Source: Candidatus Thioglobus sp. MED-G25
GTDB taxonomy: Bacteria > Pseudomonadota > Gammaproteobacteria > Arenicellales > UBA868
Reading direction: 5' to 3'
Assembly (NCBI GenBank): GCA_002456995.1
Contig: NTKC01000008.1
Span: 19,488-83,487, forward strand
DNA: 64,000 bases
This document shows, in pieces, positions 40,818-52,218 of the stretch. The position numbers and the translations under genes were made by a program. Below the pieces are notes generated by a model that saw only the letters and a list, made by a program, of their open reading frames with translations, ran no database searches and was not told the origin of the DNA. Position 1 is the stretch's first letter. Each line of letters opens with the position of its first letter.

Positions 40818-41945
40818 CTAACGCGACAAACTCCGTCGAGTGTCAACTGCTGCGGCCAACTGGTCAATCACCTGAACCGTATCATCCCAGCCAAGGCAGG
40901 CATCAGTAATGCTTTGGCCATACACGAGATCACAACCCGCGACAACATCTTGCCGGCCCTCGACGATATGACTTTCGATCATCACCCCGACTATCCTGTT
41001 TTCACCCTGAGCCAGTTGACTCGAAACGTCAGTGCCAACAGTAATCTGTCCACGATGTTGTTTCCCGCTGTTCGCATGACTGAAATCAATCATCAATCTT
41101 GGCGAACAACCGGCAGATTCCAACGTTTGAGCTGCCGTATTGACACTCTCGCTATCGTAGTTCGGTGATTGACCGCCCCGGAGAATCACATGGCCATCCT
41201 CATTGCCAGTGGTCTCAAAGATTCCTAGATAGCCAGCCTTGGTCACCGTCAGGAAATGGTGAGGGTGTGCTGCAGCGCCAACGGCATCGATTGCGATCTT
41301 AAGATTCCCATCTGTGCCGTTCTTGAATCCAACAGGACAAGACAATCCGGATGCCAGCTCCCGGTGTAATTGGCTTTCTGTCGTTCGGGCACCAATAGCA
41401 CCCCAACTAATCAGATCGGCAACATATTGTGGTGTCAGTAGATCTAGGCATTCTGTTCCAGCAGGCACACCGGCCAGATTAAGATCCAGCAATAATTTAC
41501 GGGCGAGCCTCAACCCCTTATTAATATTGAATGAGCCATCGAGATCGGGATCATTAATCAACCCTTTCCAGCCGACAGTAGTCCGGGGCTTTTCAAAATA
41601 GACCCGCATAATAATCAGCAGGTCTTTGGAATAATTCTGCCGTAGCGCTTCTAGGCGAGCCCCGTAGTCCAGTGCCGCAATAGGATCATGAATCGAGCAG
41701 GGCCCAACAATGACAATGACACGGTCGTCCTGGCCATGGAGAATCGCGTGCGCTTCAGCACGCGTACGCGTTACGAGCTGTGCTACTGAAGAGGGTACTG
41801 GATGCTCTTCAATGACGGTTTTCGGGTCGGCTACATCCTGTATATCCGAGATCCGTAGATTGTCTGTAACACTGATATCGTCACTGATCGATAGCTTGTT
41901 TTGTTCTGTTTGCGTCATGACATCAGTAGAGGCATTAATCTTCAA
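40818..41945 (-). CDS. aroG: 3-deoxy-7-phosphoheptulonate synthase (AroG type)
   Basis: VIVGPCSIHDPIAALDYGARL, RVYFEKPRTTVGWKGLINDPDLDGS, MIDFSHANSGK. Confidence 0.95.
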   Translation of the reverse strand: MKINASTDVMTQTEQNKLSISDDISVTDNLRISDIQDVADPKTVIEEHPVPSSVAQLVTRTRAEAHAILHGQDDRVIVIVGPCSIHDPIAALDYGARLEALRQNYSKDLLIIMRVYFEKPRTTVGWKGLINDPDLDGSFNINKGLRLARKLLLDLNLAGVPAGTECLDLLTPQYVADLISWGAIGARTTESQLHRELASGLSCPVGFKNGTDGNLKIAIDAVGAAAHPHHFLTVTKAGYLGIFETTGNEDGHVILRGGQSPNYDSESVNTAAQTLESAGCSPRLMIDFSHANSGKQHRGQITVGTDVSSQLAQGENRIVGVMIESHIVEGRQDVVAGCDLVYGQSITDACLGWDDTVQVIDQLAAAVDTRRSLSR

Positions 41946-42099
41946 TGCTCAGTTCTGGCGATTTGAGGCGCGCCAGTATAGCACCGCCCTGAAACTATCG
42001 GTGGTTGCCGCTGACAAGTCAGTTTGGAACTGTAATTACTTAAACTATCAGCCCAGCAGCTTGTTCAGGATGAACATTCTGCCAGGCTCTGTTGCTCGG

Positions 42100-44139
42100 T
42101 TAATCCTCTTCCGCGTGCTGGAAGGCTCCTGAGAGCTTTTTCTGCACATCTCCCGGTGCGGGGTCATAGGCCGAAAACTCCAGGGTGTAGCTGCCCTCAC
42201 CGCCGGTCATTGACTTGAGTCTCGACTGGTAGTCATCCATCTCTGCAAGTGGCACTTGTCCGATAATGCTGATCATGCCCCCAGGCATTGAATCTGTACT
42301 GCTGACCCGGCCCCGTCTTGAAGACAGATCGCCCGTGATATCTCCCATATTATCGGCAGGCACTGTTACCTCAAGATCCACAATCGGCTCAAGAACAACC
42401 GGACCGGCCTTCGACACTGCCTCGATAAACGCTTTACGTCCGGCAGCTACAAACGCCACCTCTTTCGAGTCCACCGCATGATACTTGCCATCATAAACTG
42501 ACACTCGGATATCCTGCATCGGAAAACCAGCTACGGCGCCCCCCTCCAAGACACTCTGCACACCTTTCTCGATTGCCGGAATGAACTGGGCGGGGATAAC
42601 ACCGCCGACAATCTTATTCACAAAGTCAAAACCCTCACCACGACCCAGAGGTTCGATCCGAAGATAAACCTCCCCGAACTGACCGGCACCGCCGGTCTGC
42701 TTTTTGTGCTTTGCGTGCCCTTCAGCAGACTTGCCGATAGTCTCTCGATACGGAATCGTAGGTACCGCAGTTTCAACCTCTACGGCATATTGGACGCTCA
42801 TTCGTTCCACCGCCATCCGCAGGTGCAGGTCTCCCATACCACGAAGTACTGTCTCATTCGCGGCAGGATTACGCTCGATCCGAAAACAAGGGTCCGATTC
42901 GGTAAGTTTTGTGAGTACTTCAGCAATTTTCTGTTCATCGCCACGGCTCTTCGGCGCTATCGAAACGCCCACCATGGGCGTTGGCAATGTAACGGCCTCT
43001 AACTGGATGTCATTGTCATCATGAGCATCTCGCACCACAGCATCGTAAGCAAACCCTTCAGCTTTTGAAATCAGCATGATGTCACCCGGTATCGCAGCAG
43101 CGGAATCGGAAAGCTTCTTGCCCAGACAACTGGACAGGTTACCCACTTTCAAACCTTTGCGACTGTCCTTCAGAAACACCTGTGCATCTTTTTTTATTGT
43201 GCCTTGATACAGACGAAATACTGCTTGTCGTCCTACGAATGGATCGAAAGAAATCTTGAAGACGTGGCCGAGTACAGGTTTCGAAGCATCTGGTACCACG
43301 TCATAACGCTCACCTTCATCTCCGCTTCCATTCACGAATCGAGGTGCATTACCTTCCAAGGGGCTTGGCAGCATTTTGCAGATAAACTCGTTGAGTGCCC
43401 GGACCCCGCTGCTTGTTTTACTGGAGACAAAACAGACTGGCACCACATGCCGCTCACGCATGGCCTGTTCAAACGGATCATGCAACTGCTCCGGTGCAAC
43501 TTCTCCCTGATCGAGATAGGCTGTCATCAAATCATCATCCAGCTCTACGGTCTGATCTACGATTGCAGTATGAGCATCCTCAACCGAGGAAATGTCAGAC
43601 TCTCCCTCAGTCCCAAAAAAACAATCGACCACGTCACTACCGTTTGAAGTCGGTAAATTAACAGCCAGGCACTCACTACCGAACGATTCCTGGATCTGGG
43701 CATAGACTGCTTCCAGATCGACATCTTCGGCGTCAATTCGATTCACAACAATCATCGCGCATAAGTTGCGTTGCTTGACTGCCTCCATCATGCGTCGCGT
43801 TGAACTCTCCACACCGTTCTGGGCATTCACCACAATCGCAATGGTCTCCACGGCGCCAAGAACACTTAATGTTGGCCCGATAAAATCCGGGTATCCGGGT
43901 GTATCGATCAAGTTAATATGCGTGTCGCCATAATCATAGGATGCCAGCGCAGCTGTCAGCGAGTGGAGGTGTTTTTGTTCAAGTTCATCGAAATCAGTTA
44001 CCGTCGAGCCTTTTTCAACCACACCAACCTCATTGATGACGCCAGCATCTAGAAGCAGGCTTTCTGCCAATGTAGTTTTTCCACTCCCGGCGTGGCCGAC
44101 GAGCGCAAGGTTCCGGATGCCTTCTGTTGTGTAGGCCAT
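42100..44139 (-). CDS. Elongation factor G-like translational GTPase (EF-G paralog)
   Basis: P-loop GHAGSGKTTLAESLL, IDTPGYPDF, NRIDAED; full-length EF-G architecture (679 aa) but outside any str operon. Confidence 0.88.
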   Translation of the reverse strand: MAYTTEGIRNLALVGHAGSGKTTLAESLLLDAGVINEVGVVEKGSTVTDFDELEQKHLHSLTAALASYDYGDTHINLIDTPGYPDFIGPTLSVLGAVETIAIVVNAQNGVESSTRRMMEAVKQRNLCAMIVVNRIDAEDVDLEAVYAQIQESFGSECLAVNLPTSNGSDVVDCFFGTEGESDISSVEDAHTAIVDQTVELDDDLMTAYLDQGEVAPEQLHDPFEQAMRERHVVPVCFVSSKTSSGVRALNEFICKMLPSPLEGNAPRFVNGSGDEGERYDVVPDASKPVLGHVFKISFDPFVGRQAVFRLYQGTIKKDAQVFLKDSRKGLKVGNLSSCLGKKLSDSAAAIPGDIMLISKAEGFAYDAVVRDAHDDNDIQLEAVTLPTPMVGVSIAPKSRGDEQKIAEVLTKLTESDPCFRIERNPAANETVLRGMGDLHLRMAVERMSVQYAVEVETAVPTIPYRETIGKSAEGHAKHKKQTGGAGQFGEVYLRIEPLGRGEGFDFVNKIVGGVIPAQFIPAIEKGVQSVLEGGAVAGFPMQDIRVSVYDGKYHAVDSKEVAFVAAGRKAFIEAVSKAGPVVLEPIVDLEVTVPADNMGDITGDLSSRRGRVSSTDSMPGGMISIIGQVPLAEMDDYQSRLKSMTGGEGSYTLEFSAYDPAPGDVQKKLSGAFQHAEED

Positions 44140-44488
44140 TTAACGTTCTCCTTCCTGCCTCTTTTGGTTTCTTGTTGCACCAGAAAAAGCCGGTTCCAGC
44201 GACCCATTGGGCCGGTTCTAGTCCTGCCATACAGCTGCTTTTCCAGTGTCTAGGAACATTCAGTAGCACGAAATGCGAGATGAATCAACAGCACCTCGTA
44301 TTTTGCGGCCCGCCAGCGGGAACCTTTGCCCCGATGCTTGATCGTGCCTGGGCTGGAATTCAGGCAGTACCGACCCGGGACACCCCGTCGAAGGGAAGAT
44401 TACAAGTGATTCGCCATGACGAGTAAAATATTGTGCTCGCGAGATAGACAGCAGCCACACATCGCTAAATTGATCGAAACAAAGCAAC

Positions 44489-46174
44489 ATGAACGATACT
44501 TCAAAATCGGTAACGCCAACCAATTTCATCCGACAGATCATTGAGTCAGAAATTGCCCACGGGTGTCATACAGACGGAATTGTCACCCGGTTCCCACCCG
44601 AACCCAATGGTCACCTACACATTGGCCATGCAAAGTCCATGTGTCTCAATTTTGGTCTGGCCGAAGACTTTGCCGGTCGCTGCTTTTTGCGTTTTGACGA
44701 TACCAACCCAGATAAGGAAAGCCCGGAGTATGTCGAATCAATTAAAACTGATGTGCGCTGGTTAGGATTCAACTGGGAAGATCGCCTAACCCATGCATCG
44801 AATTACTTTCCACAACTCTATGACTGGGCAGTCGAACTCATAGAGAATGGCAAAGCCTTCATCTGCAGTCTCAGTGCAGAAGAGATCCGCGCATCCCGGG
44901 GCACTCTGACCGAGCCAGGATCAGAGAGCCCTTTTCGTATCCGGCCTGTGGCTGAAAGCCTGGAACTTTTCGAAAAAATGCGCGCGGGAGATTTCCCGGA
45001 CGGCTCCCATGTTCTCCGAGCAAAAATAGACATGGCTGCGCCCAACATCCATATGCGAGATCCTACAATCTACCGCATCCGGCACAGCACCCACCACAAC
45101 ACGGGAAACCGCTGGTGTATCTATCCCATGTACGGCTTTACTCACCCGCTTTCAGATGCAATCGAAGGCGTTACCCACTCACTGTGTACTCTTGAATTCG
45201 AAGATCAAAGACCGTTTTATGACTGGGTTCTCGACAACGTAACAATTTCTAAACGACCGCGTCAGATTGAGTTCTCTAGAATGTCACTGGACTACTCGAT
45301 TATGAGCAAACGCCTGTTGACCTTGTTGGTGGATGAGAACCGTGTCAGCGGCTGGGATGACCCAAGACTGCCCACTCTTTCAGGCCTGCGACGTCGGGGC
45401 TATACCCCCCGTGCTATTCGAAACTTTTGCACCCGCATCGGTGTAACAAAGAATGAACAACAAATCGAAGCCAGCGTTCTGGAAAATTGTGTCCGCGAAG
45501 ACCTCGACAAGAATGCACCTCGTGCCTTCGCGGTGATGGACCCACTCAAAATAGTGATCGAAAACTATCCGCAAGGCCAAGTTGAACAGTTAGAAGCCCA
45601 CAATCACCCGAATGATCCGAATATGGGCAGTAGACAGATTTCTTTCTGCCGCGAAATCTATATTGACCGACAAGACTTTATGGAAGAGGCGCCGAAAAAA
45701 TTCTTTCGTCTTGCACCGGGCCGGGAAGTACGCCTGCGTTATGCCTATTTCATAACCTGTACGTCGGTAATACATGACTCAGAGGGTCACATTTCAGAAC
45801 TACGCTGTAGCTACGACCCTGAAAGCCGAGGTGGTCAGTCTCCTGATGGCAGAAAAGTCAAAGGTACACTCCATTGGGTATCGGTCCAACATGCCTTGGA
45901 TGCTGAAGTCCGCCAGTATGACCGACTCTTCCAGGATGCTAATCCGCTTGCGGATCGCAGCAAAGACTTTCTCGAACTGATCAATCCGGATTCAAAGGCA
46001 GTGATCACAAGCAGCAAAGTCGAACCCGGACTTATTAACGCCGGAGCTGGAAAGTCATTCCAGTTCGAAAGAGTCGGATACTTTTGCGTGGATCCGGAGT
46101 CAACACCCTCTCATCTTGTCTTCAACCGTACCGTCGAGCTACGAGACTCCTGGGGCAAAAAAAATCGTCCATGA
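44489..46174 (+). CDS. glnS: Glutaminyl-tRNA synthetase
   Basis: [51 protein letters not shown] (KMSKS-like). Confidence 0.96.
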   Translation: MNDTSKSVTPTNFIRQIIESEIAHGCHTDGIVTRFPPEPNGHLHIGHAKSMCLNFGLAEDFAGRCFLRFDDTNPDKESPEYVESIKTDVRWLGFNWEDRLTHASNYFPQLYDWAVELIENGKAFICSLSAEEIRASRGTLTEPGSESPFRIRPVAESLELFEKMRAGDFPDGSHVLRAKIDMAAPNIHMRDPTIYRIRHSTHHNTGNRWCIYPMYGFTHPLSDAIEGVTHSLCTLEFEDQRPFYDWVLDNVTISKRPRQIEFSRMSLDYSIMSKRLLTLLVDENRVSGWDDPRLPTLSGLRRRGYTPRAIRNFCTRIGVTKNEQQIEASVLENCVREDLDKNAPRAFAVMDPLKIVIENYPQGQVEQLEAHNHPNDPNMGSRQISFCREIYIDRQDFMEEAPKKFFRLAPGREVRLRYAYFITCTSVIHDSEGHISELRCSYDPESRGGQSPDGRKVKGTLHWVSVQHALDAEVRQYDRLFQDANPLADRSKDFLELINPDSKAVITSSKVEPGLINAGAGKSFQFERVGYFCVDPESTPSHLVFNRTVELRDSWGKKNRP

Positions 46175-46614
46175 AAAAACGTAAGAAGGAACCTTGGCTA
46201 GCGGCCGATGTATATGGCCAGTCACTACAAGGACTGACCATCAATCTGATATCAGAAAATCTCGAACGCGCCCTGATTTTTCAGCAGGTCGTTCTGGGTG
46301 CAGACATTGTTTATCACGATACTGATTTCGCAGCTGTGCGTGGATATGGTGCCGAATGGATGATCCACGCAGATCACACCTACGACAATCACCCGTTGAA
46401 TGCCACACTTGCGCAACTAACTCACCGGGGGGGAGCTGTTGAATTGCGGCTTCATGGTTGTGATCCTGATAGGGCTCAAGCCCATGCGATTGCACAAGAT
46501 TTTACCGTGCTACAAAGTGCCTCCGACAAGCCTCATGGGTTGAGGGAAGCCTACCTACTGGATTCCGATGGATACCTGTGGGTTCCGGATGTACCCGTTA
46601 AGCACCAACCTTAA
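46171..46614 (+). CDS. VOC (glyoxalase/bleomycin resistance) superfamily protein
   Basis: [50 protein letters not shown]...[19 protein letters not shown] overlap with glnS. Confidence 0.75.
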   Translation: MKKRKKEPWLAADVYGQSLQGLTINLISENLERALIFQQVVLGADIVYHDTDFAAVRGYGAEWMIHADHTYDNHPLNATLAQLTHRGGAVELRLHGCDPDRAQAHAIAQDFTVLQSASDKPHGLREAYLLDSDGYLWVPDVPVKHQP

Positions 46615-46643
46615 CTAGCCTGCTTAAGAACCACACCTGATAG

Positions 46644-49600
46644 CTAGGTAGCAACGGTTTCATTCGTACCAAGACGACTGCGTTGCTGACGCCACTTGTG
46701 AATGTTTGCTTTAAACATCAGAGCGCATGGGGTCACAATGAGAGTAAGAACAGTCGCAAAACTCAGACCAAACACAATTGAAGTAGAAAGCTGTCGCCAC
46801 CACTGAGTCGATGGCGCGCCATAGGTCACTTCGCGCGCTAGAAAATCTATATTGATCCCCAACACCATGGGTAAAAGTCCGAGTATCGTCGTGACACTGG
46901 TCAGTAGGACCGGGCGAAGTCGCTGTACCCCAGTACGCATAATAGCTTCAAAAGGGTCGGTAATTGTAGCCTTCAGCCTGTCATAAGTATCGATCAGAAC
47001 GATGTTGTTGTTAACGACAATTCCCGCAAGAGCGATCACGCCAATCCCATTCATTACGATCCCAAAAGGTGAACCGGTGATCAGTAATCCGAGAAATACA
47101 CCTATGGTCGACATAATGACCGCAAAAAGAATCAGAAAAGCACTGTAGAAACTGTTGAACTGTGTAATCAGAATGGCCGCCATCACAAACAATGCGACCA
47201 TAAAGGCCTTGCCCAGGAAGGATCGTGCCTTAGCCTGTTCTTCATCTTCACCTTTAAAAACTACGTCTATACGCTGATCAAGGTCTGCTTCCTTAATCCA
47301 CGCTTCGAGTTCACGCAATTTGCCATCAACCAAAACACCATCATCGACATCGGCTTGAACCGTGACTACCCGCTGTCCGTCGACTCGTTTTATGGTCCCG
47401 GTCTTCTCTTTTGCTTGTCGATCTACAAAGTTGGATATGGGTACAGCACCCACTGGTGTGTTCAGTCGTACATGATTGAGTTCTTCGATCGTCCTGTGGG
47501 CCTCGGGGAAACGGACTCGAATTTCAATCTCATCATCGCTATCGTCCGGTCGATAAGTGCCAATTTTATAACCAACCGTCGTCATCTGAATCATATTGCC
47601 CACGGAACCAACGTCTGCGCCGTATTTCGCTGCCTGTGCCCGATCGACCACGATCTCCCAATCGATGCCGGGCAATGGTCGTGAATCTTCTATACTGTTG
47701 AGTCCTGTCATGCTGTTGGATTTGTTGCGAACACGCGCGGCAGCGGGTATCAACAGTTCCGGGTGACGTGAGGCGAGTTGAATTTGGATTGGCTTGCCAA
47801 CTGGGGGGCCACCTTCTTCTTTTCTAAGGTCAATCACAATACCGGCGAGATCGTCTATTTGACTTCGGACCTTCTCGAAGATCTGAGCGACTTTCTCTCG
47901 GGTTCTCCAGTCGGCAAATTCCATCGATATGCTGCCGATAATGTCCTCAGCTTGTTCAGAGTTCGCGGCAGGGCCAACGCGTGTATAGAACGTCTTTACG
48001 CCGCCGATATCGATAACACGTGCTTCAACTTCACGCATTAACTGATCTTGTTCGCTTAGGGAGAGGTTACCTCGGGCACGGACCTGAATCTTGGCGTTAT
48101 CCGGCTCGACGTCCGGGAAAAACTCAACACCAGAACCGAAAGTAGCGTAACCGAGTTGTGCACAAAACAGCACAGCGATCGATCCGACCAGTACCTTGGT
48201 TGGGTGGGACAATGCAGTTCTAAGCAGCCGAGCATAAACACCCGTAAATCCAGGCACGGTCTGGAGATCACCGCGCTCACCAGCCTCCACAACACGCTGA
48301 CTCGTAATACTCGTATTTCCGGCTCGACCAAAATGACTGCCCAAAGTAGGCACAAACACCAACGCCATCAACAACGATGCCGACAGCGTGATCAACACGG
48401 TCATTGGTAGGTATTTCATAAATTCACCCACCACCCCCGGCCAAAAGGTTAAGGGTAGAAATGCTGCCAGTGTCGTTGCCGTCGATGCAATGATCGGCCA
48501 GGCCATTCTCCGAGAGGCAGCGGTGTAGGCCACCCTGGGCGTTGCGCCGTCAATCATCTGTCGGTCTGCATACTCGGTTACAACAATAGCACCATCAACC
48601 AGCATACCGACTGCAAGGATTAGGCTGAACAACACCACCATGTTCAACGAAATGTCCAGAACAAACAAAATCAGCAGAGCGGTGAGGAATGAGCCTGGTA
48701 TGGCAATTCCTACCAACCCGGCTGAACGAATACCCAACGCCGCTATCACCACAATCATCACCAAAATCACTGCACTGAGAATGCTGTTCTGCAGGTCATT
48801 CAGCAAGGTGCGAATATGATCGGACCGATCCTGTGAGTAGGTCACACTCACAGCAGCGCGGAGACCCTCTGGCCACCGTGTCCGCTCCGCTTCGACCAAT
48901 TCGCGGACCCGTTCGATGGTAGCAATGACATTTTCGCCAGAGCGTTTAGACACTTCGAGTGCAACCGATGAGCGACCGTTTACCCTTGCATAACTCATTG
49001 GATCCTTAAACGTTCGTCGAACCTCGGCAATATTGCCGACTCGAACCACCGAATCACCATCAACCTTTACAGGCAGTTCGATGATGTCTCTAACGCTCTC
49101 AAACAAACCAGGCACTTTCACCGAAAAGCGGCCCTGCCCTGTGTCCTGAAGGCCTGCTGCCACCAGCAGGTTTGAACCACGAATGGTGCTAGCAGTTGTT
49201 GCTGGATCCAGTCCGTAACTCTCCAATTCGACTGGATCGATGAGCACCTCGACCAGTTCCTTTCTTTCACCGGCAATTTTGGCCTCCAGCACTGCAGAGA
49301 GACCCTCCAGATCATCCTTTAGTTTGCGTGCCAAACGATAAAGTGTCCGATCTGGTACCTCTCCTGACAGGATGACAACAAGAACCGGAAACAAGCTGAA
49401 ATTAACCTCATGAACCTCGGGATCTTCGGAAGCAGCCGGAAGACTGCTCTTTGCAACATCAACCTGTTCACGTACATCCTGCAGAGCAGTATCAGCATCA
49501 AATCCGGCTTCAAATTCAAGCAAAACGTTCGCCCCACCTTCATAGCCAGTTGAGCGCATCTCCTTAATACCCTCTATTCCACGCATTTCCTGTTCAAGCG

Positions 49601-49799
49601 GGCGGATAATTAGACGCTCTGCATCTTCTGGCGAAATGCCATCGTGACTGACAGTCACATAAATGATGGGTATGCTGATATCAGGCTGAGATTCTTTCGG
49701 AATATCGCGATAGGCGAACGACCCCGCGATCAGGATAAAGACCAGAATCGCCAGCACAGTGCGGGAACGACCGACAGCATGATCAATCAAGGTAGTCAT
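46644..49799 (-). CDS. RND efflux transporter permease subunit
   Basis: 1051-aa AcrB-like protein; GILVDGAIVV-type motif (LAVGMLVDGAIVVTEY), two TM blocks. Confidence 0.95.
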   Translation of the reverse strand: MTTLIDHAVGRSRTVLAILVFILIAGSFAYRDIPKESQPDISIPIIYVTVSHDGISPEDAERLIIRPLEQEMRGIEGIKEMRSTGYEGGANVLLEFEAGFDADTALQDVREQVDVAKSSLPAASEDPEVHEVNFSLFPVLVVILSGEVPDRTLYRLARKLKDDLEGLSAVLEAKIAGERKELVEVLIDPVELESYGLDPATTASTIRGSNLLVAAGLQDTGQGRFSVKVPGLFESVRDIIELPVKVDGDSVVRVGNIAEVRRTFKDPMSYARVNGRSSVALEVSKRSGENVIATIERVRELVEAERTRWPEGLRAAVSVTYSQDRSDHIRTLLNDLQNSILSAVILVMIVVIAALGIRSAGLVGIAIPGSFLTALLILFVLDISLNMVVLFSLILAVGMLVDGAIVVTEYADRQMIDGATPRVAYTAASRRMAWPIIASTATTLAAFLPLTFWPGVVGEFMKYLPMTVLITLSASLLMALVFVPTLGSHFGRAGNTSITSQRVVEAGERGDLQTVPGFTGVYARLLRTALSHPTKVLVGSIAVLFCAQLGYATFGSGVEFFPDVEPDNAKIQVRARGNLSLSEQDQLMREVEARVIDIGGVKTFYTRVGPAANSEQAEDIIGSISMEFADWRTREKVAQIFEKVRSQIDDLAGIVIDLRKEEGGPPVGKPIQIQLASRHPELLIPAAARVRNKSNSMTGLNSIEDSRPLPGIDWEIVVDRAQAAKYGADVGSVGNMIQMTTVGYKIGTYRPDDSDDEIEIRVRFPEAHRTIEELNHVRLNTPVGAVPISNFVDRQAKEKTGTIKRVDGQRVVTVQADVDDGVLVDGKLRELEAWIKEADLDQRIDVVFKGEDEEQAKARSFLGKAFMVALFVMAAILITQFNSFYSAFLILFAVIMSTIGVFLGLLITGSPFGIVMNGIGVIALAGIVVNNNIVLIDTYDRLKATITDPFEAIMRTGVQRLRPVLLTSVTTILGLLPMVLGINIDFLAREVTYGAPSTQWWRQLSTSIVFGLSFATVLTLIVTPCALMFKANIHKWRQQRSRLGTNETVAT

Positions 49800-49819
49800 C
49801 TATTCAGTCTTTGACCTTA

Positions 49820-50902
49820 TTACTCGCGAACAGTGGTGACCTTCTGACCCTGTTTTACGAACTCATGCCCAACGCTAATTAGTTCTAACTCTTTTGGGAG
49901 CCCTCCAAGCCAGGTTCCCTCAGGGGTATCAGCCACCAGAGTCACAGAAAGAAATTCGACGATATTTTCCGCGTTAACCACCTTGATACCCATGACCCCC
50001 TCATCACTCAGCGTCAGCACGGCAGGAGATAAACGATGTGCGACCGTCTCACCGACCGACAGCGTGATCTTTGCGGTAATACCTTCAGCCACGGCGTGGC
50101 CAGGATTGGGAACTTCCAGTTCCACGCGAAAAGTTCGGGTAGACGCATTGCTGGATCGCGCGACATAAGTGATTTTTCCTTCAAGTTCACGCTTATCCAC
50201 AAGCACCGCGCGCCCTGAAAGACCTGGTTTTATCTTTGATACATTGTGTTCAGAAACATCCCCGGCGACGACTATGGTTGAAAGATCGAGTATCGTTACA
50301 ATCGGTTCCCCCACTTTCATGTAGTCACCGAGTTCAACAAACCTTTGATCGACGAACCCGTCAAACGGTGCACGGATCTCGGTTCTATCCATATCCACTC
50401 TAATGCTTTCTAGACCGGCCTTAGCAGCGTTCAGTAGTGCCCTAGCCTCAGACAGAGCGATCTTTGATCGAAGGTTTTTCTTTGACAAAGAGGTCGCGGC
50501 CTCGAACTCGGTCTGTCGCTGATCCAGCAGAGCCTTGGCTTGACGTAACCGTGCCGGTCGGTCGTCTGCTGCGAGCTTTACGAGCACCTCTCCCTGCCTC
50601 ACAGACTGGCCTCTGGCAACAAAGACCTTTTTGACGACACCGACGGTCTGCGCCCGCAGTCTAACTTTACGCTTTGCCTCAGTAGTTCCCAGAAGAATAA
50701 TCTCTTGCGGTACACGTTCTGACTCAACACTGCGTACACGTACCCGAGGCAGTACCGCTTCAGCTTGTTCTGCCGATGCAGAAGCACCGGAGCCTGTACC
50801 CTGATTCACAGAATGTAGATCGGAACTCTGCCAGACACCGGACAACAACCAGCCAGTGACAACCACAACAATCAGCAGCGCCAATAGTATTGACTTTTTC
50901 AT
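49820..50902 (-). CDS. RND efflux periplasmic adaptor (membrane fusion) subunit
   Basis: N-terminal TM; VGVVKKVFVARGQSVRQGEVLVKLAADD, IRAPFDGFVDQRFVELGDYMKVGEPIVTILD. Confidence 0.93.
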   Translation of the reverse strand: MKKSILLALLIVVVVTGWLLSGVWQSSDLHSVNQGTGSGASASAEQAEAVLPRVRVRSVESERVPQEIILLGTTEAKRKVRLRAQTVGVVKKVFVARGQSVRQGEVLVKLAADDRPARLRQAKALLDQRQTEFEAATSLSKKNLRSKIALSEARALLNAAKAGLESIRVDMDRTEIRAPFDGFVDQRFVELGDYMKVGEPIVTILDLSTIVVAGDVSEHNVSKIKPGLSGRAVLVDKRELEGKITYVARSSNASTRTFRVELEVPNPGHAVAEGITAKITLSVGETVAHRLSPAVLTLSDEGVMGIKVVNAENIVEFLSVTLVADTPEGTWLGGLPKELELISVGHEFVKQGQKVTTVRE

Positions 50903-51007
50903 AGCATCAACGTGCGGAGTACCGCGTATGAGTGGAACTTTATTCTGTTGTTAAGAAACTTGTTATGGCTTTTCTGGCCACTGATCACTGTAGCGATCAC
51001 TCCTTAC

Positions 51008-51313
51008 TTAATCACGCTTTAGTGAACTGCTGAGAAATTCGGGCATCTGGAATGGCGCTTTAATCTGTACCCGCTTTTCGCGACTTCGTAATCCGGTGCG
51101 TAAATTTACATTGCGCTGTGAACAACCGAACGAAGAGGCTAGAAACTTAAGCAGTTCACTATTGGCCTTTCCTTCAGCCGGTGGTGCGCTTACTCTGACC
51201 ACGAGTCGACCACTGCGAATCTGGCCAAATTCTGACCGTTTAGCTCGCGTTACTACCTTAATCGCCAGCTCAATGTCAGACCCCTGCCACCGGAACCACC
51301 TATTATCGCACAT
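51008..51313 (-). CDS. DUF167 (YggU) family protein
   Basis: IELAIKVVTRAKRSEFGQIRSGRLVVRVSAPPAEGKANSELLKFLASSFG. Confidence 0.88.
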   Translation of the reverse strand: MCDNRWFRWQGSDIELAIKVVTRAKRSEFGQIRSGRLVVRVSAPPAEGKANSELLKFLASSFGCSQRNVNLRTGLRSREKRVQIKAPFQMPEFLSSSLKRD

Positions 51314-51378
51314 TGACTTACTGAATCAGTCAGCAGTGCACAATGCTCGACAGCGAAATAAGTGTATTACTGATCGAC

Positions 51379-52167
51379 TTACAAGTGCCCAATGAAGCGG
51401 TTGATAGTATTCAGTACGAACTCAGGCTGTTCGCGATATGGTGAATGCCCGACATTCTCCAGGAAGTGACGTTCGACCTCCACAGGTACCCGGGATTCGA
51501 TTGAGTCAAGCTGGGCTATGGAGCCGTATTCGTCATCCGCTCCCTGAATCACCAATACGGGTAGGTCGATCTTGTCCAGGGAGTCCTCAATATTCCAATC
51601 CCGAATATCGGGCCGTCGCCAGAAATTATTCCAACCCCAAAAAGCACCATCAACTTGGCTACCGTGATAGCGCACCAACTTGTCCCGTAGGTCCGCTGTC
51701 TGATACATCAAACGTGCGTGATCAATCCCAGTCAGACTAATCTGTTCAAGGAAAACGTGCGGCGCCATGAGTATCAACCCTTGTAGATGCCCTTGTCTCT
51801 TACTGCCAGCATAGATAATCCCAATTGATGCGCCGTCGCTGTGGCCGATTAAAATGTACGACTCGATTTCAAATTTCTCAAGCAGTGCGGGCAGAACAAC
51901 CAACGCTTCGTGGTGGATCCAGTCAGGCGCCCTCGGCGTTGAAGTGGATCCAGAACCCCCGTAGCCGGCCCGCGAGTAGGCCAGTACAGCGAGGCCCGTC
52001 GACGCCGCTAGCAGCTGCGGAAAATCACCCCAGCTCTGAACACAGCCCAGCCCTTCATGTAAGAAGACTACCGTTCTCTGGAATGGATCGACGGTTTCTC
52101 GGCACCAGAGATACTCAAGCTCGCAGCCATCAATTTCAACGTGCTCCAGCTCGCCTATTGAATTCAA
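51379..52167 (-). CDS. Alpha/beta hydrolase (in the benzoate cluster)
   Basis: VFLHEGLGCVQSWGDFP, LIGHSDGASIGIIYA, VIQGADDEYG, HFLENVGHSPYREQPE. Confidence 0.88.
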   Translation of the reverse strand: MNSIGELEHVEIDGCELEYLWCRETVDPFQRTVVFLHEGLGCVQSWGDFPQLLAASTGLAVLAYSRAGYGGSGSTSTPRAPDWIHHEALVVLPALLEKFEIESYILIGHSDGASIGIIYAGSKRQGHLQGLILMAPHVFLEQISLTGIDHARLMYQTADLRDKLVRYHGSQVDGAFWGWNNFWRRPDIRDWNIEDSLDKIDLPVLVIQGADDEYGSIAQLDSIESRVPVEVERHFLENVGHSPYREQPEFVLNTINRFIGHL

Positions 52168-52218
52168 TTCATTGGTCTCCAGGCCGCTATCAGATTCACA
52201 AAATAGAGCAGCAACTGT

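Noticed and set aside
40809-41168. Translated string IPAKAGIS resembling peptides read from dispersed repeats
   Set aside because: It is antisense within aroG and explained by the aroG coding sequence; not a repeat element.
44127-44426. Overlapping small ORFs on both strands between the EF-G paralog and glnS
   Set aside because: Neither translation looks like a protein; most likely a divergent promoter region.
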